Source: Dorea sp. AM10-31
Lineage (GTDB): Bacteria; Bacillota; Clostridia; Lachnospirales; Lachnospiraceae
NCBI RefSeq assembly: GCF_003435815.1
Contig: NZ_QTUV01000008.1
Coordinates: 87,349-151,348, forward strand
Direction: 5' to 3'
DNA length: 64,000 bases
Part shown: in pieces, positions 8,535 through 18,610 of the stretch
Numbering within the stretch: position 1 is the first letter of the stretch
Layout of the letters: each line of letters begins with the position of its first letter
Program-made: the position numbers and the translations under genes
The notes under the pieces: model-generated
Told to the model about the DNA's origin: nothing
Seen by the model: only the letters and a program-made list of their open reading frames with translations
Databases searched by the model: none

Positions 8535-9935
8535 ATGGTAGAGAAAACTATGGACAAAATCGTAGCACTGGCAAAATCAAGAGGATTTGTATATCCGGGA
8601 TCAGAGATTTACGGCGGGCTTGCGAATACATGGGACTATGGTAATCTTGGAGTAGAACTTAAGAACAATGTAAAGAAAGCATGGTGGCAGAAGTTTGTAC
8701 AGGAGTCTCCATACAATGTTGGTGTGGACTGTGCAATTCTGATGAACCCACAGACATGGGTAGCAAGTGGACATCTTGGAGGATTCAGTGATCCTCTTAT
8801 GGATTGTAAAGAGTGTCATGAGCGTTTCCGTGCAGATAAGATTATTGAGGACTATGCACATAAGAACGGGCTGGATATTCCGGACAGCATTGACGGATGG
8901 AGTCATGAGCAGATGGAAGGCTACATTGCAGACCATAACATTCCATGCCCGACCTGTGGAAAGCATAATTTTACAGAGATCCGTGAGTTCAACCTGATGT
9001 TTAAGACATTCCAGGGCGTAACAGAAGATGCAAAAAATGTTGTTTATTTAAGACCTGAGACAGCACAGGGAATTTTTGTAAACTTTAAGAATGTACAGCG
9101 TACATCCAGAAAGAAACTTCCATTCGGTATCTGCCAGATTGGTAAGTCATTCCGTAATGAAATTACACCTGGTAACTTTACTTTCCGTACAAGGGAGTTT
9201 GAGCAGATGGAGATGGAATTCTTCTGTGAGCCGGATACAGACCTTGAATGGCATGCATATTGGAAGAAGTTCTGTCTTGACTGGTTAGAGCAGCTTGGCT
9301 TAAAAGAAGAAGAAGTCCGCTATCGTGATCACGATCCGGAAGAGCTGAGCCATTACAGTAAAGCGACAACAGATATTGAATTCCTGTTCCCGTTCGGATG
9401 GGGAGAGTTATGGGGTATCGCAGACCGTACAGATTTCGACCTGACACAGCATCAGAATGTATCTAAACAGGATATGACTTATTTTGATGATGAGAAAAAA
9501 ATCAAATATATTCCATATGTTATCGAACCGTCACTTGGAGCAGACCGTATGGTACTTGCATTCCTTTGCAGTGCTTATGATGAGGAGAATATTGGAACAG
9601 AAGAGAAGCCGGATGTCCGTACAGTACTTCATTTCCATCCGGCACTTGCACCGATTAAGATTGGTATCCTTCCGTTGTCCAAGAAACTGAATGAAGGTGC
9701 AGAGAAAGTATATGAGATTTTAAGAAAGAAATATAACTGCGAATATGATGACCGTGGAAATATCGGTAAACGCTACCGCCGTCAGGATGAGATTGGAACA
9801 CCATTCTGTGTAACTTACGATTTTGATTCTGAGGAAGACGGAGCAGTTACTGTTCGTGATCGTGATACGATGGAACAGGAGAGAATTAAGATCGAAGATC
9901 TGGAAGCTTATTTCGCAGAGAAGTTTGAGTGGTAA
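8535..9935 (+). CDS. glyS: Glycyl-tRNA synthetase, class II homodimeric type
   Basis: 466 residues, the single-chain alpha2 form found in eukaryotes, archaea and many Firmicutes rather than the bacterial two-subunit form. It charges tRNA-Gly. Visible are the N-terminal motif [12 protein letters not shown], paired CxxC clusters (CKEC, CPTC) of the zinc insertion, motif 2 region ([11 protein letters not shown]) and motif 3 ([12 protein letters not shown]), followed by the anticodon-binding domain from about residue 370. Monocistronic: own promoter and a strong terminator. Confidence 0.96.
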   Translation: MVEKTMDKIVALAKSRGFVYPGSEIYGGLANTWDYGNLGVELKNNVKKAWWQKFVQESPYNVGVDCAILMNPQTWVASGHLGGFSDPLMDCKECHERFRADKIIEDYAHKNGLDIPDSIDGWSHEQMEGYIADHNIPCPTCGKHNFTEIREFNLMFKTFQGVTEDAKNVVYLRPETAQGIFVNFKNVQRTSRKKLPFGICQIGKSFRNEITPGNFTFRTREFEQMEMEFFCEPDTDLEWHAYWKKFCLDWLEQLGLKEEEVRYRDHDPEELSHYSKATTDIEFLFPFGWGELWGIADRTDFDLTQHQNVSKQDMTYFDDEKKIKYIPYVIEPSLGADRMVLAFLCSAYDEENIGTEEKPDVRTVLHFHPALAPIKIGILPLSKKLNEGAEKVYEILRKKYNCEYDDRGNIGKRYRRQDEIGTPFCVTYDFDSEEDGAVTVRDRDTMEQERIKIEDLEAYFAEKFEW

Positions 9936-9980
9936 GATTTAATAAGAGAATGCGTGGTTTCATAGAAAATCGTTAATAGA

Positions 9981-10014
9981 AAGGCTGTGGCATCTGATAA
10001 GATGCCACAGCCTT
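9981..10014 (+). terminator. Terminator after glyS
   Basis: Perfect 14-bp stem AAGGCTGTGGCATC / GATGCCACAGCCTT with loop TGATAA. Confidence 0.85.
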
Positions 10015-10035
10015 TCTGGCACTGTTAATGATAAA

Positions 10036-10066
10036 GGGAAGGCACTTGCCTGTGCAAGTCCTTCCC
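10036..10066 (-). terminator. Terminator of sstT (minus strand)
   Basis: GGGAAGG-c-ACTTGC pairs with GCAAGT-CCTTCCC; on the minus strand the stem is followed by TTTAT. Convergent with the glyS terminator. Confidence 0.75.
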
Positions 10067-10094
10067 GACTGATAATCAAACCTAAGTAATTGTT

Positions 10095-11333
10095 TTAGAT
10101 GTTTGCTTCTTTACTATAACGTTCTGGATGAAGTCTTCTGTCACGGAGCTCAGCAGCGGCTGTAAACAGAACGTCTGTAGAGGAGTTCAGACCTGTCTCA
10201 CAGGAATCCTGGATTACACCAACAATGAAGCCGACACCAACAACCTGCATTGCAATATCAGAAGAGATACCAAACAGGCTGCATGCCATAGGAATCAGAA
10301 GCAGAGAACCACCGGCAACTCCGGAAGCTCCGGCAGCGCTGAGTGCGGCAAGAACACACATGATCAGTGCAGTTCCAAAGTCTACAGATACACCAACTGT
10401 ATTGGCTGCGGATAATGCCATAACAGAGATTGTAATAGCAGCTCCAGCCATGTTGATTGTTGCACCAAGAGGAATGGATACGGAGTATGTATTCTCATCC
10501 AGTTCCATCTCTTCACAAAGCTCCATGTTAACTGGAATATTGGCTGCAGAACTTCTGGTGAAGAATGCAGTGATAAAGCTTCTTACCAGACATTTGAATA
10601 CAAGCGGATATGGATTCTTGCGTGAGCAGAAGAATACGATCAGTGGATTCATAATCAGTGCTACAAATGCCATACTTCCAACAAGTACAAGAATCAGTCT
10701 TCCGTAAGATAATAATGCCTTGAGTCCGGATTCGGAAATAACATTGAAAATCAGTCCCATGATTCCGAACGGAGCACAGCTGATTACCCATTTTACTGCG
10801 GTTGACAGAGCATTGGAAAAATCATCTAACAGATTCTTTGTTGCAGGAGATGCAGCTTTGAGTGCGATACCAAAGATACATGCCCATGCAAGAATACCGA
10901 TATAATTCGCATTTACGATAGAAGCAATCGGATTGGACACAACATTGAGCAAAAGATTCTTTAATACTTCGCCTACTCCGCTCGGAGGAGTAACATCTTC
11001 TGTGGCTGCTTTTCCAAGAGTTAAAGTAACTGGGAAAAGACGGCAGGCTATAACTGCAACAAGTGCTGAGAAAAGGTTACCAAGCATATAAAGAGCTACG
11101 ATAAAGCCCATGTTTGTCTTCTGCCCCTCGCCCATGTGAGCAAGTGCGCTCATAACAAGAAAGAAGACAAGAAGCGGAGCAATCGCTTTTAAAGCTCCGA
11201 CAAATAAATCTCCAAGAATTGCAATAACAGTTACTTTTGGAATGCAAAGCCCAAGAATGATACCAACGATCAGACCGCACAGGATTCTTAATACAAGGCT
11301 TATGCTGTTCCATTTCTGAATTAAGTTTTTCAT
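10095..11333 (-). CDS. sstT: Serine/threonine:sodium symporter SstT
   Basis: 412 residues from ATG at 11333-11331, with GGAAGGG upstream; longer in-frame starts fall in the leader. A dicarboxylate/amino-acid:cation symporter (DAACS) that imports L-serine and L-threonine with Na+. Eight or so membrane helices plus two re-entrant loops are suggested. Motifs include the serine-rich loop [24 protein letters not shown] and the C-terminal [11 protein letters not shown]. It is transcribed away from tdh-kbl from adjoining promoters, which fits a threonine uptake-and-use role. Confidence 0.92.
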   Translation of the reverse strand: MKNLIQKWNSISLVLRILCGLIVGIILGLCIPKVTVIAILGDLFVGALKAIAPLLVFFLVMSALAHMGEGQKTNMGFIVALYMLGNLFSALVAVIACRLFPVTLTLGKAATEDVTPPSGVGEVLKNLLLNVVSNPIASIVNANYIGILAWACIFGIALKAASPATKNLLDDFSNALSTAVKWVISCAPFGIMGLIFNVISESGLKALLSYGRLILVLVGSMAFVALIMNPLIVFFCSRKNPYPLVFKCLVRSFITAFFTRSSAANIPVNMELCEEMELDENTYSVSIPLGATINMAGAAITISVMALSAANTVGVSVDFGTALIMCVLAALSAAGASGVAGGSLLLIPMACSLFGISSDIAMQVVGVGFIVGVIQDSCETGLNSSTDVLFTAAAELRDRRLHPERYSKEANI

Positions 11334-11466
11334 AGATCCCTTCCTTTTGCAGGTAAAAACCTGCATCCTCTCTTTCTTTTGTAATATGTTCCCCGATAGA
11401 TACATCGAGCATGGAGAAGTAGGCGGTTCTTCCGTAGTGCTTTTCCATGCTCAACCTGCTGTAACG
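11334..11466 (-). promoter_or_regulatory. Structured 5' leader of sstT
   Basis: From the predicted transcription start to the start codon is about 133 bases. On the transcript a perfect 9-bp stem GAGCATGGA / TCCATGCTC (11444-11452 with 11407-11415) encloses a 28-base loop, and a 6-bp hairpin GCAGGT / ACCTGC (11349-11364) sits just before the ribosome binding site. No known riboswitch class is recognised. Confidence 0.5.
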
Positions 11467-11472
11467 GGTTTT

Positions 11473-11501
11473 ATTATAAAGAATAGACTATGGTTTGTAA
11501 A
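11473..11501 (-). promoter_or_regulatory. Promoter of sstT
   Basis: Minus strand TTTACA, 17-base spacer, TATAAT (complement at 11496-11501 and 11473-11478). Confidence 0.75.
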
Positions 11502-11594
11502 TAGATTTCACAGAAAAAACTGTTGAAAAAGACAAAAAAATACACATAAAATGTGAAAAAAATGTCAATGTGCACAAAAAAAGCAAGAAAAAAG

Positions 11595-11623
11595 TTGTAT
11601 ATAGAGAGAAGAGGTGTTATAAT
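11595..11623 (+). promoter_or_regulatory. Promoter of tdh-kbl
   Basis: TTGTAT (11595-11600), 17-base spacer, TATAAT (11618-11623). Its -35 lies about 94 bases from the -35 of the divergent sstT promoter; nothing else is seen in this AT-rich gap. Confidence 0.7.
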
Positions 11624-11679
11624 GAGACAGCAAAATAAAAATTGTCGGGGGGACAATAGAAAACGGGAGGTTTAATACT

Positions 11680-12741
11680 GTGAGCGTACAAAATGATGGA
11701 ATGATGTGGGCACTTGTAAAAGAAAAACCAGAAGTTGGATTATGGATGAAGAGAGTTCCGATTCCGGAAGTGGGACCGAATGATGTGAAGATTAAGATCC
11801 ACAAGACAGCAATCTGTGGAACAGACGTACATATTTATCAGTGGAATGACTGGGCACAGCATACAATTCCGGTCGGACTTACTGCAGGTCATGAATATGT
11901 AGGTGAAGTTGTAGAAGTAGGACCGGGTGTGAAAGGATTCAAGATCGGTGACCTGGTATCCGGAGAAGGACATATTACATGTGGTAAATGTCGTAACTGT
12001 CTGGAAGGACACAAAGAGAACTGCAAGGATGCCAAAGGTGTCGGCGTGAACAGAAACGGAGCATTTGCAGAATATCTCGTAATCCCTGCATCTAATGTAT
12101 GGCCGTGCAATCCGAATATACCGGAAGAGATGTATGCAATTTTTGATCCGTTTGGTAATGCAACACATACAGCGCTGTCTTATGATATGCTTGGTGAAGA
12201 TGTACTGGTTGCAGGTGCAGGACCAATTGGTATCATGGCAGCAGCAATTGCCAAATTTGCAGGTGCAAGACATGTTGTTGTAACAGATATGAACCAGTAT
12301 CGTCTGGATCTGGCTAAGAAACTGGGTGCTACCAGAACAGTAAACTTAAAAGAAGAAAAATTATCCGATGTTTTAAAAGAAATCGGCATGACAGAAGGAT
12401 TTGATGTGGGACTTGAGATGTCCGGATCACAGGCAGGTCTTCATGACATGATCCATAATATGAAGCACGGTGGTAACATAGCACTGCTTGGATTACAGAG
12501 AACAGATGCAACAGTAGACCTTGAGACAGTAATCTTCAACGGACTGAATATCCGTGGAATCTACGGAAGAAAAGTATGGGATACATGGTATAAGATGTCT
12601 ACGATGTTACAGGCAGGTCTGGACATTTCCGAAATTATCACACATCGTTTCGATATCAAAGACTATGAAAAAGGTTTTGAGGCAATGATTTCAGGACAGT
12701 CTGGTAAAGTAGTTCTTGACTGGGCACATGTGAATGACTAA
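11680..12741 (+). CDS. tdh: L-threonine 3-dehydrogenase
   Basis: 353 residues; oxidises L-threonine to 2-amino-3-ketobutyrate with NAD+. It is a zinc medium-chain dehydrogenase: catalytic Cys46 in AICGTD, His71-Glu72 in GHEY, structural zinc cysteines at 101, 104, 107 and 115, and the NAD fold [11 protein letters not shown] around residue 178. Starts with GTG at 11680 preceded by CGGGAGG. kbl follows after 21 bases, giving the two-step threonine-to-glycine pathway. Confidence 0.95.
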   Translation: MSVQNDGMMWALVKEKPEVGLWMKRVPIPEVGPNDVKIKIHKTAICGTDVHIYQWNDWAQHTIPVGLTAGHEYVGEVVEVGPGVKGFKIGDLVSGEGHITCGKCRNCLEGHKENCKDAKGVGVNRNGAFAEYLVIPASNVWPCNPNIPEEMYAIFDPFGNATHTALSYDMLGEDVLVAGAGPIGIMAAAIAKFAGARHVVVTDMNQYRLDLAKKLGATRTVNLKEEKLSDVLKEIGMTEGFDVGLEMSGSQAGLHDMIHNMKHGGNIALLGLQRTDATVDLETVIFNGLNIRGIYGRKVWDTWYKMSTMLQAGLDISEIITHRFDIKDYEKGFEAMISGQSGKVVLDWAHVND

Positions 12742-12762
12742 GAAGAGAGGTAGAGAAGAAAG

Positions 12763-13965
12763 ATGGCACGTAAAGATGATATTTTAAATATTTATACAAA
12801 AGAAGTAGAAGGCATCAAAGAGGCAGGACTGTTTAAAGGAGAAGCTCCGTTTGTTTCTCCGCAGGGTGCACGTGTGAAGATGGAAGATGGAAGAGAACTT
12901 CTGTGTATGTGTGCGAACAACTATCTGGGACTTGGAGACAATCCGAGACTGATTGAAGCTGCAAAGCGTACTTATGATGAGAAAGGATACGGAGTTGCAT
13001 CTGTTCGTTTCATCTGTGGTACACAGGATATCCATAAAAAGCTGGAGAAGAAGATTTCTGATTTTTTGGGAACAGATGATACAATTTTATATTCTTCATG
13101 TTTCGATGCAAATGGTGGATTATTTGAGACAATCCTGACAGCAGACGATGCAGTTATCAGTGATGAGCTGAACCATGCATCTATCATTGACGGTGTACGT
13201 CTTTGCAAAGCAAAACGTTTCCGCTATAAGAATAATAACATGGAAGATCTGGAATCTAAGTTAAAAGAGGCAGATGAAGCCGGAGCAAGAATCAAACTGA
13301 TCGCAACAGACGGTGTATTCTCAATGGACGGAATTATCTGTAACCTGAAAGGTGTATGTGATCTGGCTGACAAGTACAATGCACTTGTTATGGTAGATGA
13401 CAGCCATGCTGTAGGATTTGTAGGAAAGACAGGACGTGGAACTGCTGAACATTGTGGAGTGGAAGGACGTGTAGATATTATCACAGGTACTCTTGGAAAA
13501 GCACTTGGTGGAGCATCCGGCGGATATACATCAGGACGTAAAGAGATCATTGACCTGCTTCGTCAGAGAAGCCGTCCGTACCTGTTCTCCAACTCTCTTG
13601 CACCGGCTATCGCAGGCGCAAGTATTGAACTTTTTGATATGTTAGATGAGAGTACAGAGCTTAGAGATCACCTGGAAGAAGTTACAGCTTACTACAGAAA
13701 AGAACTTGTAGATAATGGCTTTGATATTATTCCGGGAACTCATCCATGTGTACCGGTTATGTTATACGACGAGAAGACTGCAGCAGAATTTGCACAGCAT
13801 ATGATGGAAAAAGGTGTTTATGTTGTTGCATTCTCTTATCCGGTTGTTCCGAAGGGAAAAGCAAGAATCCGTACACAGGTATGCGCAAGCCATACAAAAG
13901 AAGATATTGATTTCATCGTAAAATGCTTCAAAGAAGTAAGAGAAGAGATGGGATTGAACAAATAA
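12763..13965 (+). CDS. kbl: Glycine C-acetyltransferase (2-amino-3-ketobutyrate CoA ligase)
   Basis: 400 residues. A PLP enzyme of the alpha-oxoamine synthase family that splits 2-amino-3-ketobutyrate with CoA into glycine and acetyl-CoA, completing the pathway begun by Tdh. The PLP lysine is K246 in [10 protein letters not shown], with the [11 protein letters not shown]sp/His motif at about residues 212-221 and the N-terminal NNYLGLG block. Clear ribosome binding site GAGAGG. A strong terminator follows, so the operon is tdh-kbl only. Confidence 0.95.
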   Translation: MARKDDILNIYTKEVEGIKEAGLFKGEAPFVSPQGARVKMEDGRELLCMCANNYLGLGDNPRLIEAAKRTYDEKGYGVASVRFICGTQDIHKKLEKKISDFLGTDDTILYSSCFDANGGLFETILTADDAVISDELNHASIIDGVRLCKAKRFRYKNNNMEDLESKLKEADEAGARIKLIATDGVFSMDGIICNLKGVCDLADKYNALVMVDDSHAVGFVGKTGRGTAEHCGVEGRVDIITGTLGKALGGASGGYTSGRKEIIDLLRQRSRPYLFSNSLAPAIAGASIELFDMLDESTELRDHLEEVTAYYRKELVDNGFDIIPGTHPCVPVMLYDEKTAAEFAQHMMEKGVYVVAFSYPVVPKGKARIRTQVCASHTKEDIDFIVKCFKEVREEMGLNK

Positions 13966-13988
13966 TATGGTATAATCCGATATATCAG

Positions 13989-14029
13989 ACCGGGCAGAGC
14001 AAAATTAACGTTTGCTCTGCCCGGTTTTT
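13989..14029 (+). terminator. Terminator of tdh-kbl
   Basis: ACCGGGCAGAGCAAA pairs with TTTGCTCTGCCCGGT (15 bp), followed by TTTT. Confidence 0.9.
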
Positions 14030-14070
14030 GTGTATAATAGACAGGGAAGGATTCCCTGTCTATTATACAC
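14030..14070. repeat. Perfect 19-bp inverted repeat directly after the tdh-kbl terminator
   Basis: GTGTATAATAGACAGGGAA, three-base centre GGA, then its exact reverse complement. Each arm contains TATAAT, so a -10-like box faces both ways. It could be a second terminator-like hairpin, an operator, or a promoter-bearing palindrome for the aminopeptidase gene downstream. Confidence 0.7.
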
Positions 14071-14133
14071 TCCGTGAAGGTGTGCAGAAATTCGAAGAGG
14101 AAGAATAACAACTTGTGGAAGGAGCTTAAAATT

Positions 14134-15531
14134 ATGATACGAAAAAATGCATGGAAATCTTATACAGATAGCCAAAAACAAGAATTAAACACGATCAATG
14201 AAAAATATAAAGCATGTCTGAATGCCGGAAAAACAGAGCGCGAATGTGTGAAACTTGCAGTAAAAATGCTTGAAGAAAAAGGCTATCAGTCGCTGGAAAC
14301 ATATAAGACAGCAAATAATAAACTGAAAACCGGTGATAAGATTTATGCAGTATGTATGGGAAAAAGTATTGCAGCATTCCAGATTGGAAAAGAGCCGCTG
14401 GAAAACGGAATGAACATTCTCGGTGCACATATAGATTCACCGCGTATTGATGTAAAACAGAATCCGCTGTATGAAAATGAAGAGCTGGCTTATCTGGATA
14501 CCCATTATTATGGCGGAATTAAGAAATATCAGTGGGTAACCCTTCCGCTGGCATTACACGGTGTTGTAGCAAAAAAAGATGGAACAGTTGTAGAAATCAG
14601 CCTTGGTGAAAAGGAAGACGATCCCGTATTTGTAGTGACAGATCTTCTGATCCATCTGGCGGGAAAACAGATGGAGAAAAAAGCGAGCGCTGTTGTAGAA
14701 GGTGAAAAACTGGATTTGCTGTTCGGAAGCTGTCCGGTAGAAGAAACCCCGGATCTGGACACAGAAGAAAAAGAAGCAGTAAAAGAAAATGTACTTCAGC
14801 TTTTAAAAGAATATTATGACGTAGAAGAAGAGGATTTTGTATCCGCAGAGCTGGAAATCGTACCGGCTGGGAAAGCAAGAGACTGTGGAATTGACAGAAG
14901 TATGATCCTTTCTTATGGGCAGGATGACCGTGTGTGTGCATTTACTTCATTATTTGCAATGCTGGATGTAGAAGAGACAGAGCGTACGGCATGCTGTATC
15001 CTGGTAGATAAAGAAGAAATCGGAAGTGTGGGTGCAACAGGTATGCATTCCAGATTTTTTGAAAATGTAATTGCTGAGCTGGTTACACTGGAAAGTAGCG
15101 AATCCGATCTGAAAGTGAGAAGAGCGCTGCAGAATTCCTGCATGTTATCTTCTGATGTAAGTGCGGCATATGATCCGATGTATGCAGAAGCCTTTGAAAA
15201 AAGAAGTTCGGCATTTTTCGCAAAAGGGCTTGTATTTAATAAATTTACCGGTGCAAGAGGAAAGAGTGGATCCAATGATGCCAATGCAGAATATCTTGCA
15301 AAGATCCGTCAGGTAATGGATGCGGGAGAAGTTGCATACCAGTTTGCTGAACTTGGAAAAGTAGATGAAGGTGGCGGCGGAACAATTGCATACATTATGG
15401 CAAACTACGGAATGCAGGTTATCGACAGTGGTGTTGCGGTACTCAGTATGCATGCGCCATGGGAAGTGACAAGCAAGGCAGATGTGTACGAAGCATACAG
15501 AGGATATAAAAGCTTTCTTATAAAAATGTAG
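14134..15531 (+). CDS. Aminopeptidase, M18 family
   Basis: 465 residues from ATG 14134, which has GGAAGGAG upstream. M18 enzymes are dodecameric cytoplasmic zinc aminopeptidases that remove N-terminal, often acidic, residues in peptide turnover. Metal and catalytic residues are visible: His99-x-Asp101 in GAHIDSPRID, GQDDR, the DKEEIGS glutamate pair and the C-terminal MHAPWE histidine. Stands alone between terminator/palindrome and the ppdK promoter. Confidence 0.92.
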   Translation: MIRKNAWKSYTDSQKQELNTINEKYKACLNAGKTERECVKLAVKMLEEKGYQSLETYKTANNKLKTGDKIYAVCMGKSIAAFQIGKEPLENGMNILGAHIDSPRIDVKQNPLYENEELAYLDTHYYGGIKKYQWVTLPLALHGVVAKKDGTVVEISLGEKEDDPVFVVTDLLIHLAGKQMEKKASAVVEGEKLDLLFGSCPVEETPDLDTEEKEAVKENVLQLLKEYYDVEEEDFVSAELEIVPAGKARDCGIDRSMILSYGQDDRVCAFTSLFAMLDVEETERTACCILVDKEEIGSVGATGMHSRFFENVIAELVTLESSESDLKVRRALQNSCMLSSDVSAAYDPMYAEAFEKRSSAFFAKGLVFNKFTGARGKSGSNDANAEYLAKIRQVMDAGEVAYQFAELGKVDEGGGGTIAYIMANYGMQVIDSGVAVLSMHAPWEVTSKADVYEAYRGYKSFLIKM

Positions 15532-15560
15532 TTTTGTGTCGTGAAAGTTAATGCTGACAC

Positions 15561-15589
15561 TTGACGAATAATAGCAAAACCAGTAAAAT
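15561..15589 (+). promoter_or_regulatory. Promoter of ppdK
   Basis: TTGACG (15561-15566), 17-base spacer, TAAAAT (15584-15589). Confidence 0.65.
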
Positions 15590-15634
15590 AGATGTGCGAC
15601 TTAGAAAAAATTAGTTTTAGGAGGTCATGGCAAA

Positions 15635-18265
15635 ATGGCAAAATGGGTTTATATGTTTACAGAAGGTAACGCAACCATGAGAAACCTTCTTGGTGGAAAA
15701 GGTGCGAACCTTGCTGAAATGACAAACTTAGGTCTTCCGGTACCACAGGGCTTCACAGTAACAACAGAAGCTTGTACACAGTACTACGAAGATGGCAGAC
15801 AGATCAACGATGAGATCATGGGCCAGATTATGGAAGCAATCGACAAGATGGAAGGAATCACAGGTAAGAAATTCGGAGACAAAGAGAATCCGTTACTTGT
15901 ATCTGTTCGTTCCGGAGCAAGAGCTTCTATGCCTGGTATGATGGACACAATCCTGAACCTTGGATTGAACGAAGAAGTTGTAGAGACACTTTCAAAAGCT
16001 TCTGGAAATCCACGTTGGGCTTGGGACTGCTACAGAAGATTCATTCAGATGTTCTCTGACGTAGTTATGGAAGTTGGTAAGAAATACTTCGAAGAGCTGA
16101 TCGACAAGATGAAAGCTGACAGAGGTGTTAAACAGGACGTTGAACTGACAGCAGAAGATTTAAAAGAACTTGCTAACCAGTTCAAAGCAGAATACAAAGA
16201 GAAGATCGGTGCAGACTTCCCGTCTGATCCGAAGGAACAGTTAATGGAAGCAGTGAAAGCTGTATTCCGTTCATGGGACAACCCAAGAGCTAACGTATAC
16301 CGTCGTGACAATGATATCCCGTATTCATGGGGAACAGCTGTTAACGTACAGATGATGGCATTTGGTAACATGGGAGATGACTGTGGAACAGGTGTTGCAT
16401 TTACTCGTGACCCTGCTACAGGAGAGAACGGTCTGTTCGGTGAGTTCCTGACAAACGCTCAGGGCGAGGACGTTGTTGCCGGAGTTCGTACACCAATGCA
16501 CATTTCTGAGATGGAAGAAAAATTCCCAGAGGCATTCGTACAGTTCAAACAGGTATGTGAGACACTGGAAAAACACTATAGAGATATGCAGGACATGGAG
16601 TTTACTGTAGAGCACGGTAAATTATACATGCTGCAGACACGTAATGGTAAGAGAACAGCGAAAGCTGCTCTGAAAATTGCTTGTGATCTTGTTGATGAAG
16701 GAATGAGAACAGAGGAAGAGGCTGTTGCAATGATCGATCCTCGTAACCTTGACTCTCTGCTTCACCCACAGTTCGATGCTGCTGCACTGAAAGCTGCAAC
16801 ACCGATGGCTAAAGCACTTGGAGCATCTCCGGGAGCTGCTTGTGGTAAGATCGTATTCACAGCTGATGATGCTGTAGAATGGGCTGCAAGAGGAGAGAAA
16901 GTTGTTCTTGTACGTCTTGAGACTTCACCGGAAGATATTACAGGTATGAAATCTGCTCAGGGTATCCTGACAGTTCGTGGTGGTATGACATCTCACGCAG
17001 CCGTAGTTGCTCGTGGAATGGGTACTTGCTGTGTATCTGGTTGTGGAGACATCACAATGGACGAAGCAAACAAGAAATTTACACTTGCCGGTAAAGAATA
17101 TCATGAAGGAGATTGCATCTCTCTTGATGGTTCTACTGGTAACATTTATGACGGAATCATCCCGACTGTAGACGCTACAATCGCAGGTGAGTTCGGAAGA
17201 ATCATGGGATGGGCTGATAAGTACAGAACTATGAAAGTTCGTACTAATGCTGATACACCGGCTGATGCTAAGAAAGCTCGTGAGCTTGGTGCAGAAGGTA
17301 TCGGACTTTGCCGTACAGAGCATATGTTCTTCGAAGGCAACAGAATCGATGCATTCCGTGAGATGATCTGTTCTGAGACAGTAGAAGAAAGAGAAGCAGC
17401 ACTTGCTAAGATCCTTCCGGAACAGCAGGGAGACTTCGAAAAATTATATGAGGCACTGGAAGGTAACCCGGTTACTATCCGTTTCCTTGATCCACCGCTT
17501 CATGAGTTCGTTCCTACAGAGGAAGAGGACATTAAGAAATTAGCTGATGCTCAGGGCAAGACTGTTGAGCAGATCAAAGCTATCATCGATGGACTTCACG
17601 AGTTCAACCCAATGATGGGACATCGTGGATGCCGTCTTGCAGTTACATATCCAGAGATTGCTAAGATGCAGACAAGCGCTGTTATCCGTGCAGCAATCAA
17701 TGTTAAGAAAGCTCATCCGGATTGGAATGTTAAACCGGAGATCATGATCCCGCTTGTTGGAGATATCAAAGAGCTGAAATACGTTAAGAAATTCGTAGTT
17801 GAGACAGCAGACGCTGAGATCGCAGCAGCAGGAAGCGACCTTGAGTACGAAGTTGGTACAATGATTGAGATCCCAAGAGCTGCTCTTACAGCTGATGATA
17901 TCGCTAAAGAAGCTGACTTCTTCTGCTTCGGTACTAACGACTTAACACAGATGACATACGGATTCTCTCGTGATGACGCTGGTAAGTTCTTAGATGCTTA
18001 CTATGATGCTAAGATCTTCGAGAACGATCCATTTGCTAAGCTTGACCAGACAGGTGTTGGTAAACTGATGAACATGGCTATCGAATTAGGTAAGCCGGTT
18101 AATCCGAACCTTCACGTTGGTATCTGTGGAGAGCACGGTGGAGATCCATCTTCAGTTGAATTCTGCAACAAGATTGGTCTTGACTATGTATCTTGCTCAC
18201 CATTCCGTGTACCGATCGCTCGTCTTGCAGCAGCACAGGCAGCTATCGCTCAGAAGAATGCGTAA
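15635..18265 (+). CDS. ppdK: Pyruvate, phosphate dikinase
   Basis: 876 residues, normal for PPDK, interconverting pyruvate + ATP + Pi and PEP + AMP + PPi. The ATP-grasp nucleotide domain occupies the N-terminal third (GGKGANLAEM at residues 20-29), the swivelling phosphohistidine domain carries His454 in GGMTSHAAVVARGMG, and the C-terminal TIM barrel binds pyruvate/PEP (GICGEHGGDP). AGGAGG precedes ATG 15635. Codon use is strongly biased toward the preferred set, consistent with high expression. Monocistronic, with a GC-rich terminator. Confidence 0.97.
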   Translation: MAKWVYMFTEGNATMRNLLGGKGANLAEMTNLGLPVPQGFTVTTEACTQYYEDGRQINDEIMGQIMEAIDKMEGITGKKFGDKENPLLVSVRSGARASMPGMMDTILNLGLNEEVVETLSKASGNPRWAWDCYRRFIQMFSDVVMEVGKKYFEELIDKMKADRGVKQDVELTAEDLKELANQFKAEYKEKIGADFPSDPKEQLMEAVKAVFRSWDNPRANVYRRDNDIPYSWGTAVNVQMMAFGNMGDDCGTGVAFTRDPATGENGLFGEFLTNAQGEDVVAGVRTPMHISEMEEKFPEAFVQFKQVCETLEKHYRDMQDMEFTVEHGKLYMLQTRNGKRTAKAALKIACDLVDEGMRTEEEAVAMIDPRNLDSLLHPQFDAAALKAATPMAKALGASPGAACGKIVFTADDAVEWAARGEKVVLVRLETSPEDITGMKSAQGILTVRGGMTSHAAVVARGMGTCCVSGCGDITMDEANKKFTLAGKEYHEGDCISLDGSTGNIYDGIIPTVDATIAGEFGRIMGWADKYRTMKVRTNADTPADAKKARELGAEGIGLCRTEHMFFEGNRIDAFREMICSETVEEREAALAKILPEQQGDFEKLYEALEGNPVTIRFLDPPLHEFVPTEEEDIKKLADAQGKTVEQIKAIIDGLHEFNPMMGHRGCRLAVTYPEIAKMQTSAVIRAAINVKKAHPDWNVKPEIMIPLVGDIKELKYVKKFVVETADAEIAAAGSDLEYEVGTMIEIPRAALTADDIAKEADFFCFGTNDLTQMTYGFSRDDAGKFLDAYYDAKIFENDPFAKLDQTGVGKLMNMAIELGKPVNPNLHVGICGEHGGDPSSVEFCNKIGLDYVSCSPFRVPIARLAAAQAAIAQKNA

Positions 18266-18339
18266 TTAAAGTTGAGCATTAGATAAGCATTAGATGACGA
18301 AAAGATAGAACTTGTTCTATTGATATGTTTATAATTCTT

Positions 18340-18372
18340 TATATGCCTGGCCTTTTTGGCCAGGCATATATT
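18340..18372 (+). terminator. Terminator after ppdK
   Basis: 13-bp perfect stem TATATGCCTGGCC / GGCCAGGCATATA with a T5 loop. T-run is weak (TTCTATATTTT). Confidence 0.75.
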
Positions 18373-18478
18373 CTATATTTTATTATTCAGTAAGTGCCGG
18401 TTCCGGCACATTTTTCCAATTTTGTATTTGTTTATAAGAAAATTGAGATTTATTGATATCTATTCGTATTGAAAAAGG

Positions 18479-18610
18479 CTTGGTTGGGGCTTGCTGTGAT
18501 GCAATGGGGTTTTGCTGTAGCTTGGTTGGGGCTTGTTGTGATGCGATGAGGTCTTGCTGTAGCTTGTTATGGTGCAATGGGATTTTGCTGTAGCTTGGTT
18601 GGGGCTTGAG
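18479..18610. repeat. Tandem array 1: 42-bp repeat, about 3 copies
   Basis: Units begin CTTGGTTGGGGCTTG and end TTTTGCTGTAG: 18479-18520 and 18521-18562 are full 42-mers, 18563-18593 is a 31-base unit with an 11-base deletion, and a 17-base start of a further unit runs to 18610. Direct repeats without spacers, so not CRISPR. Confidence 0.85.

Noticed and set aside
11077..11454. 125-residue minus-strand ORF overlapping the sstT start
   Set aside because: It runs through the sstT leader and then out of frame through sstT; composition looks non-coding.
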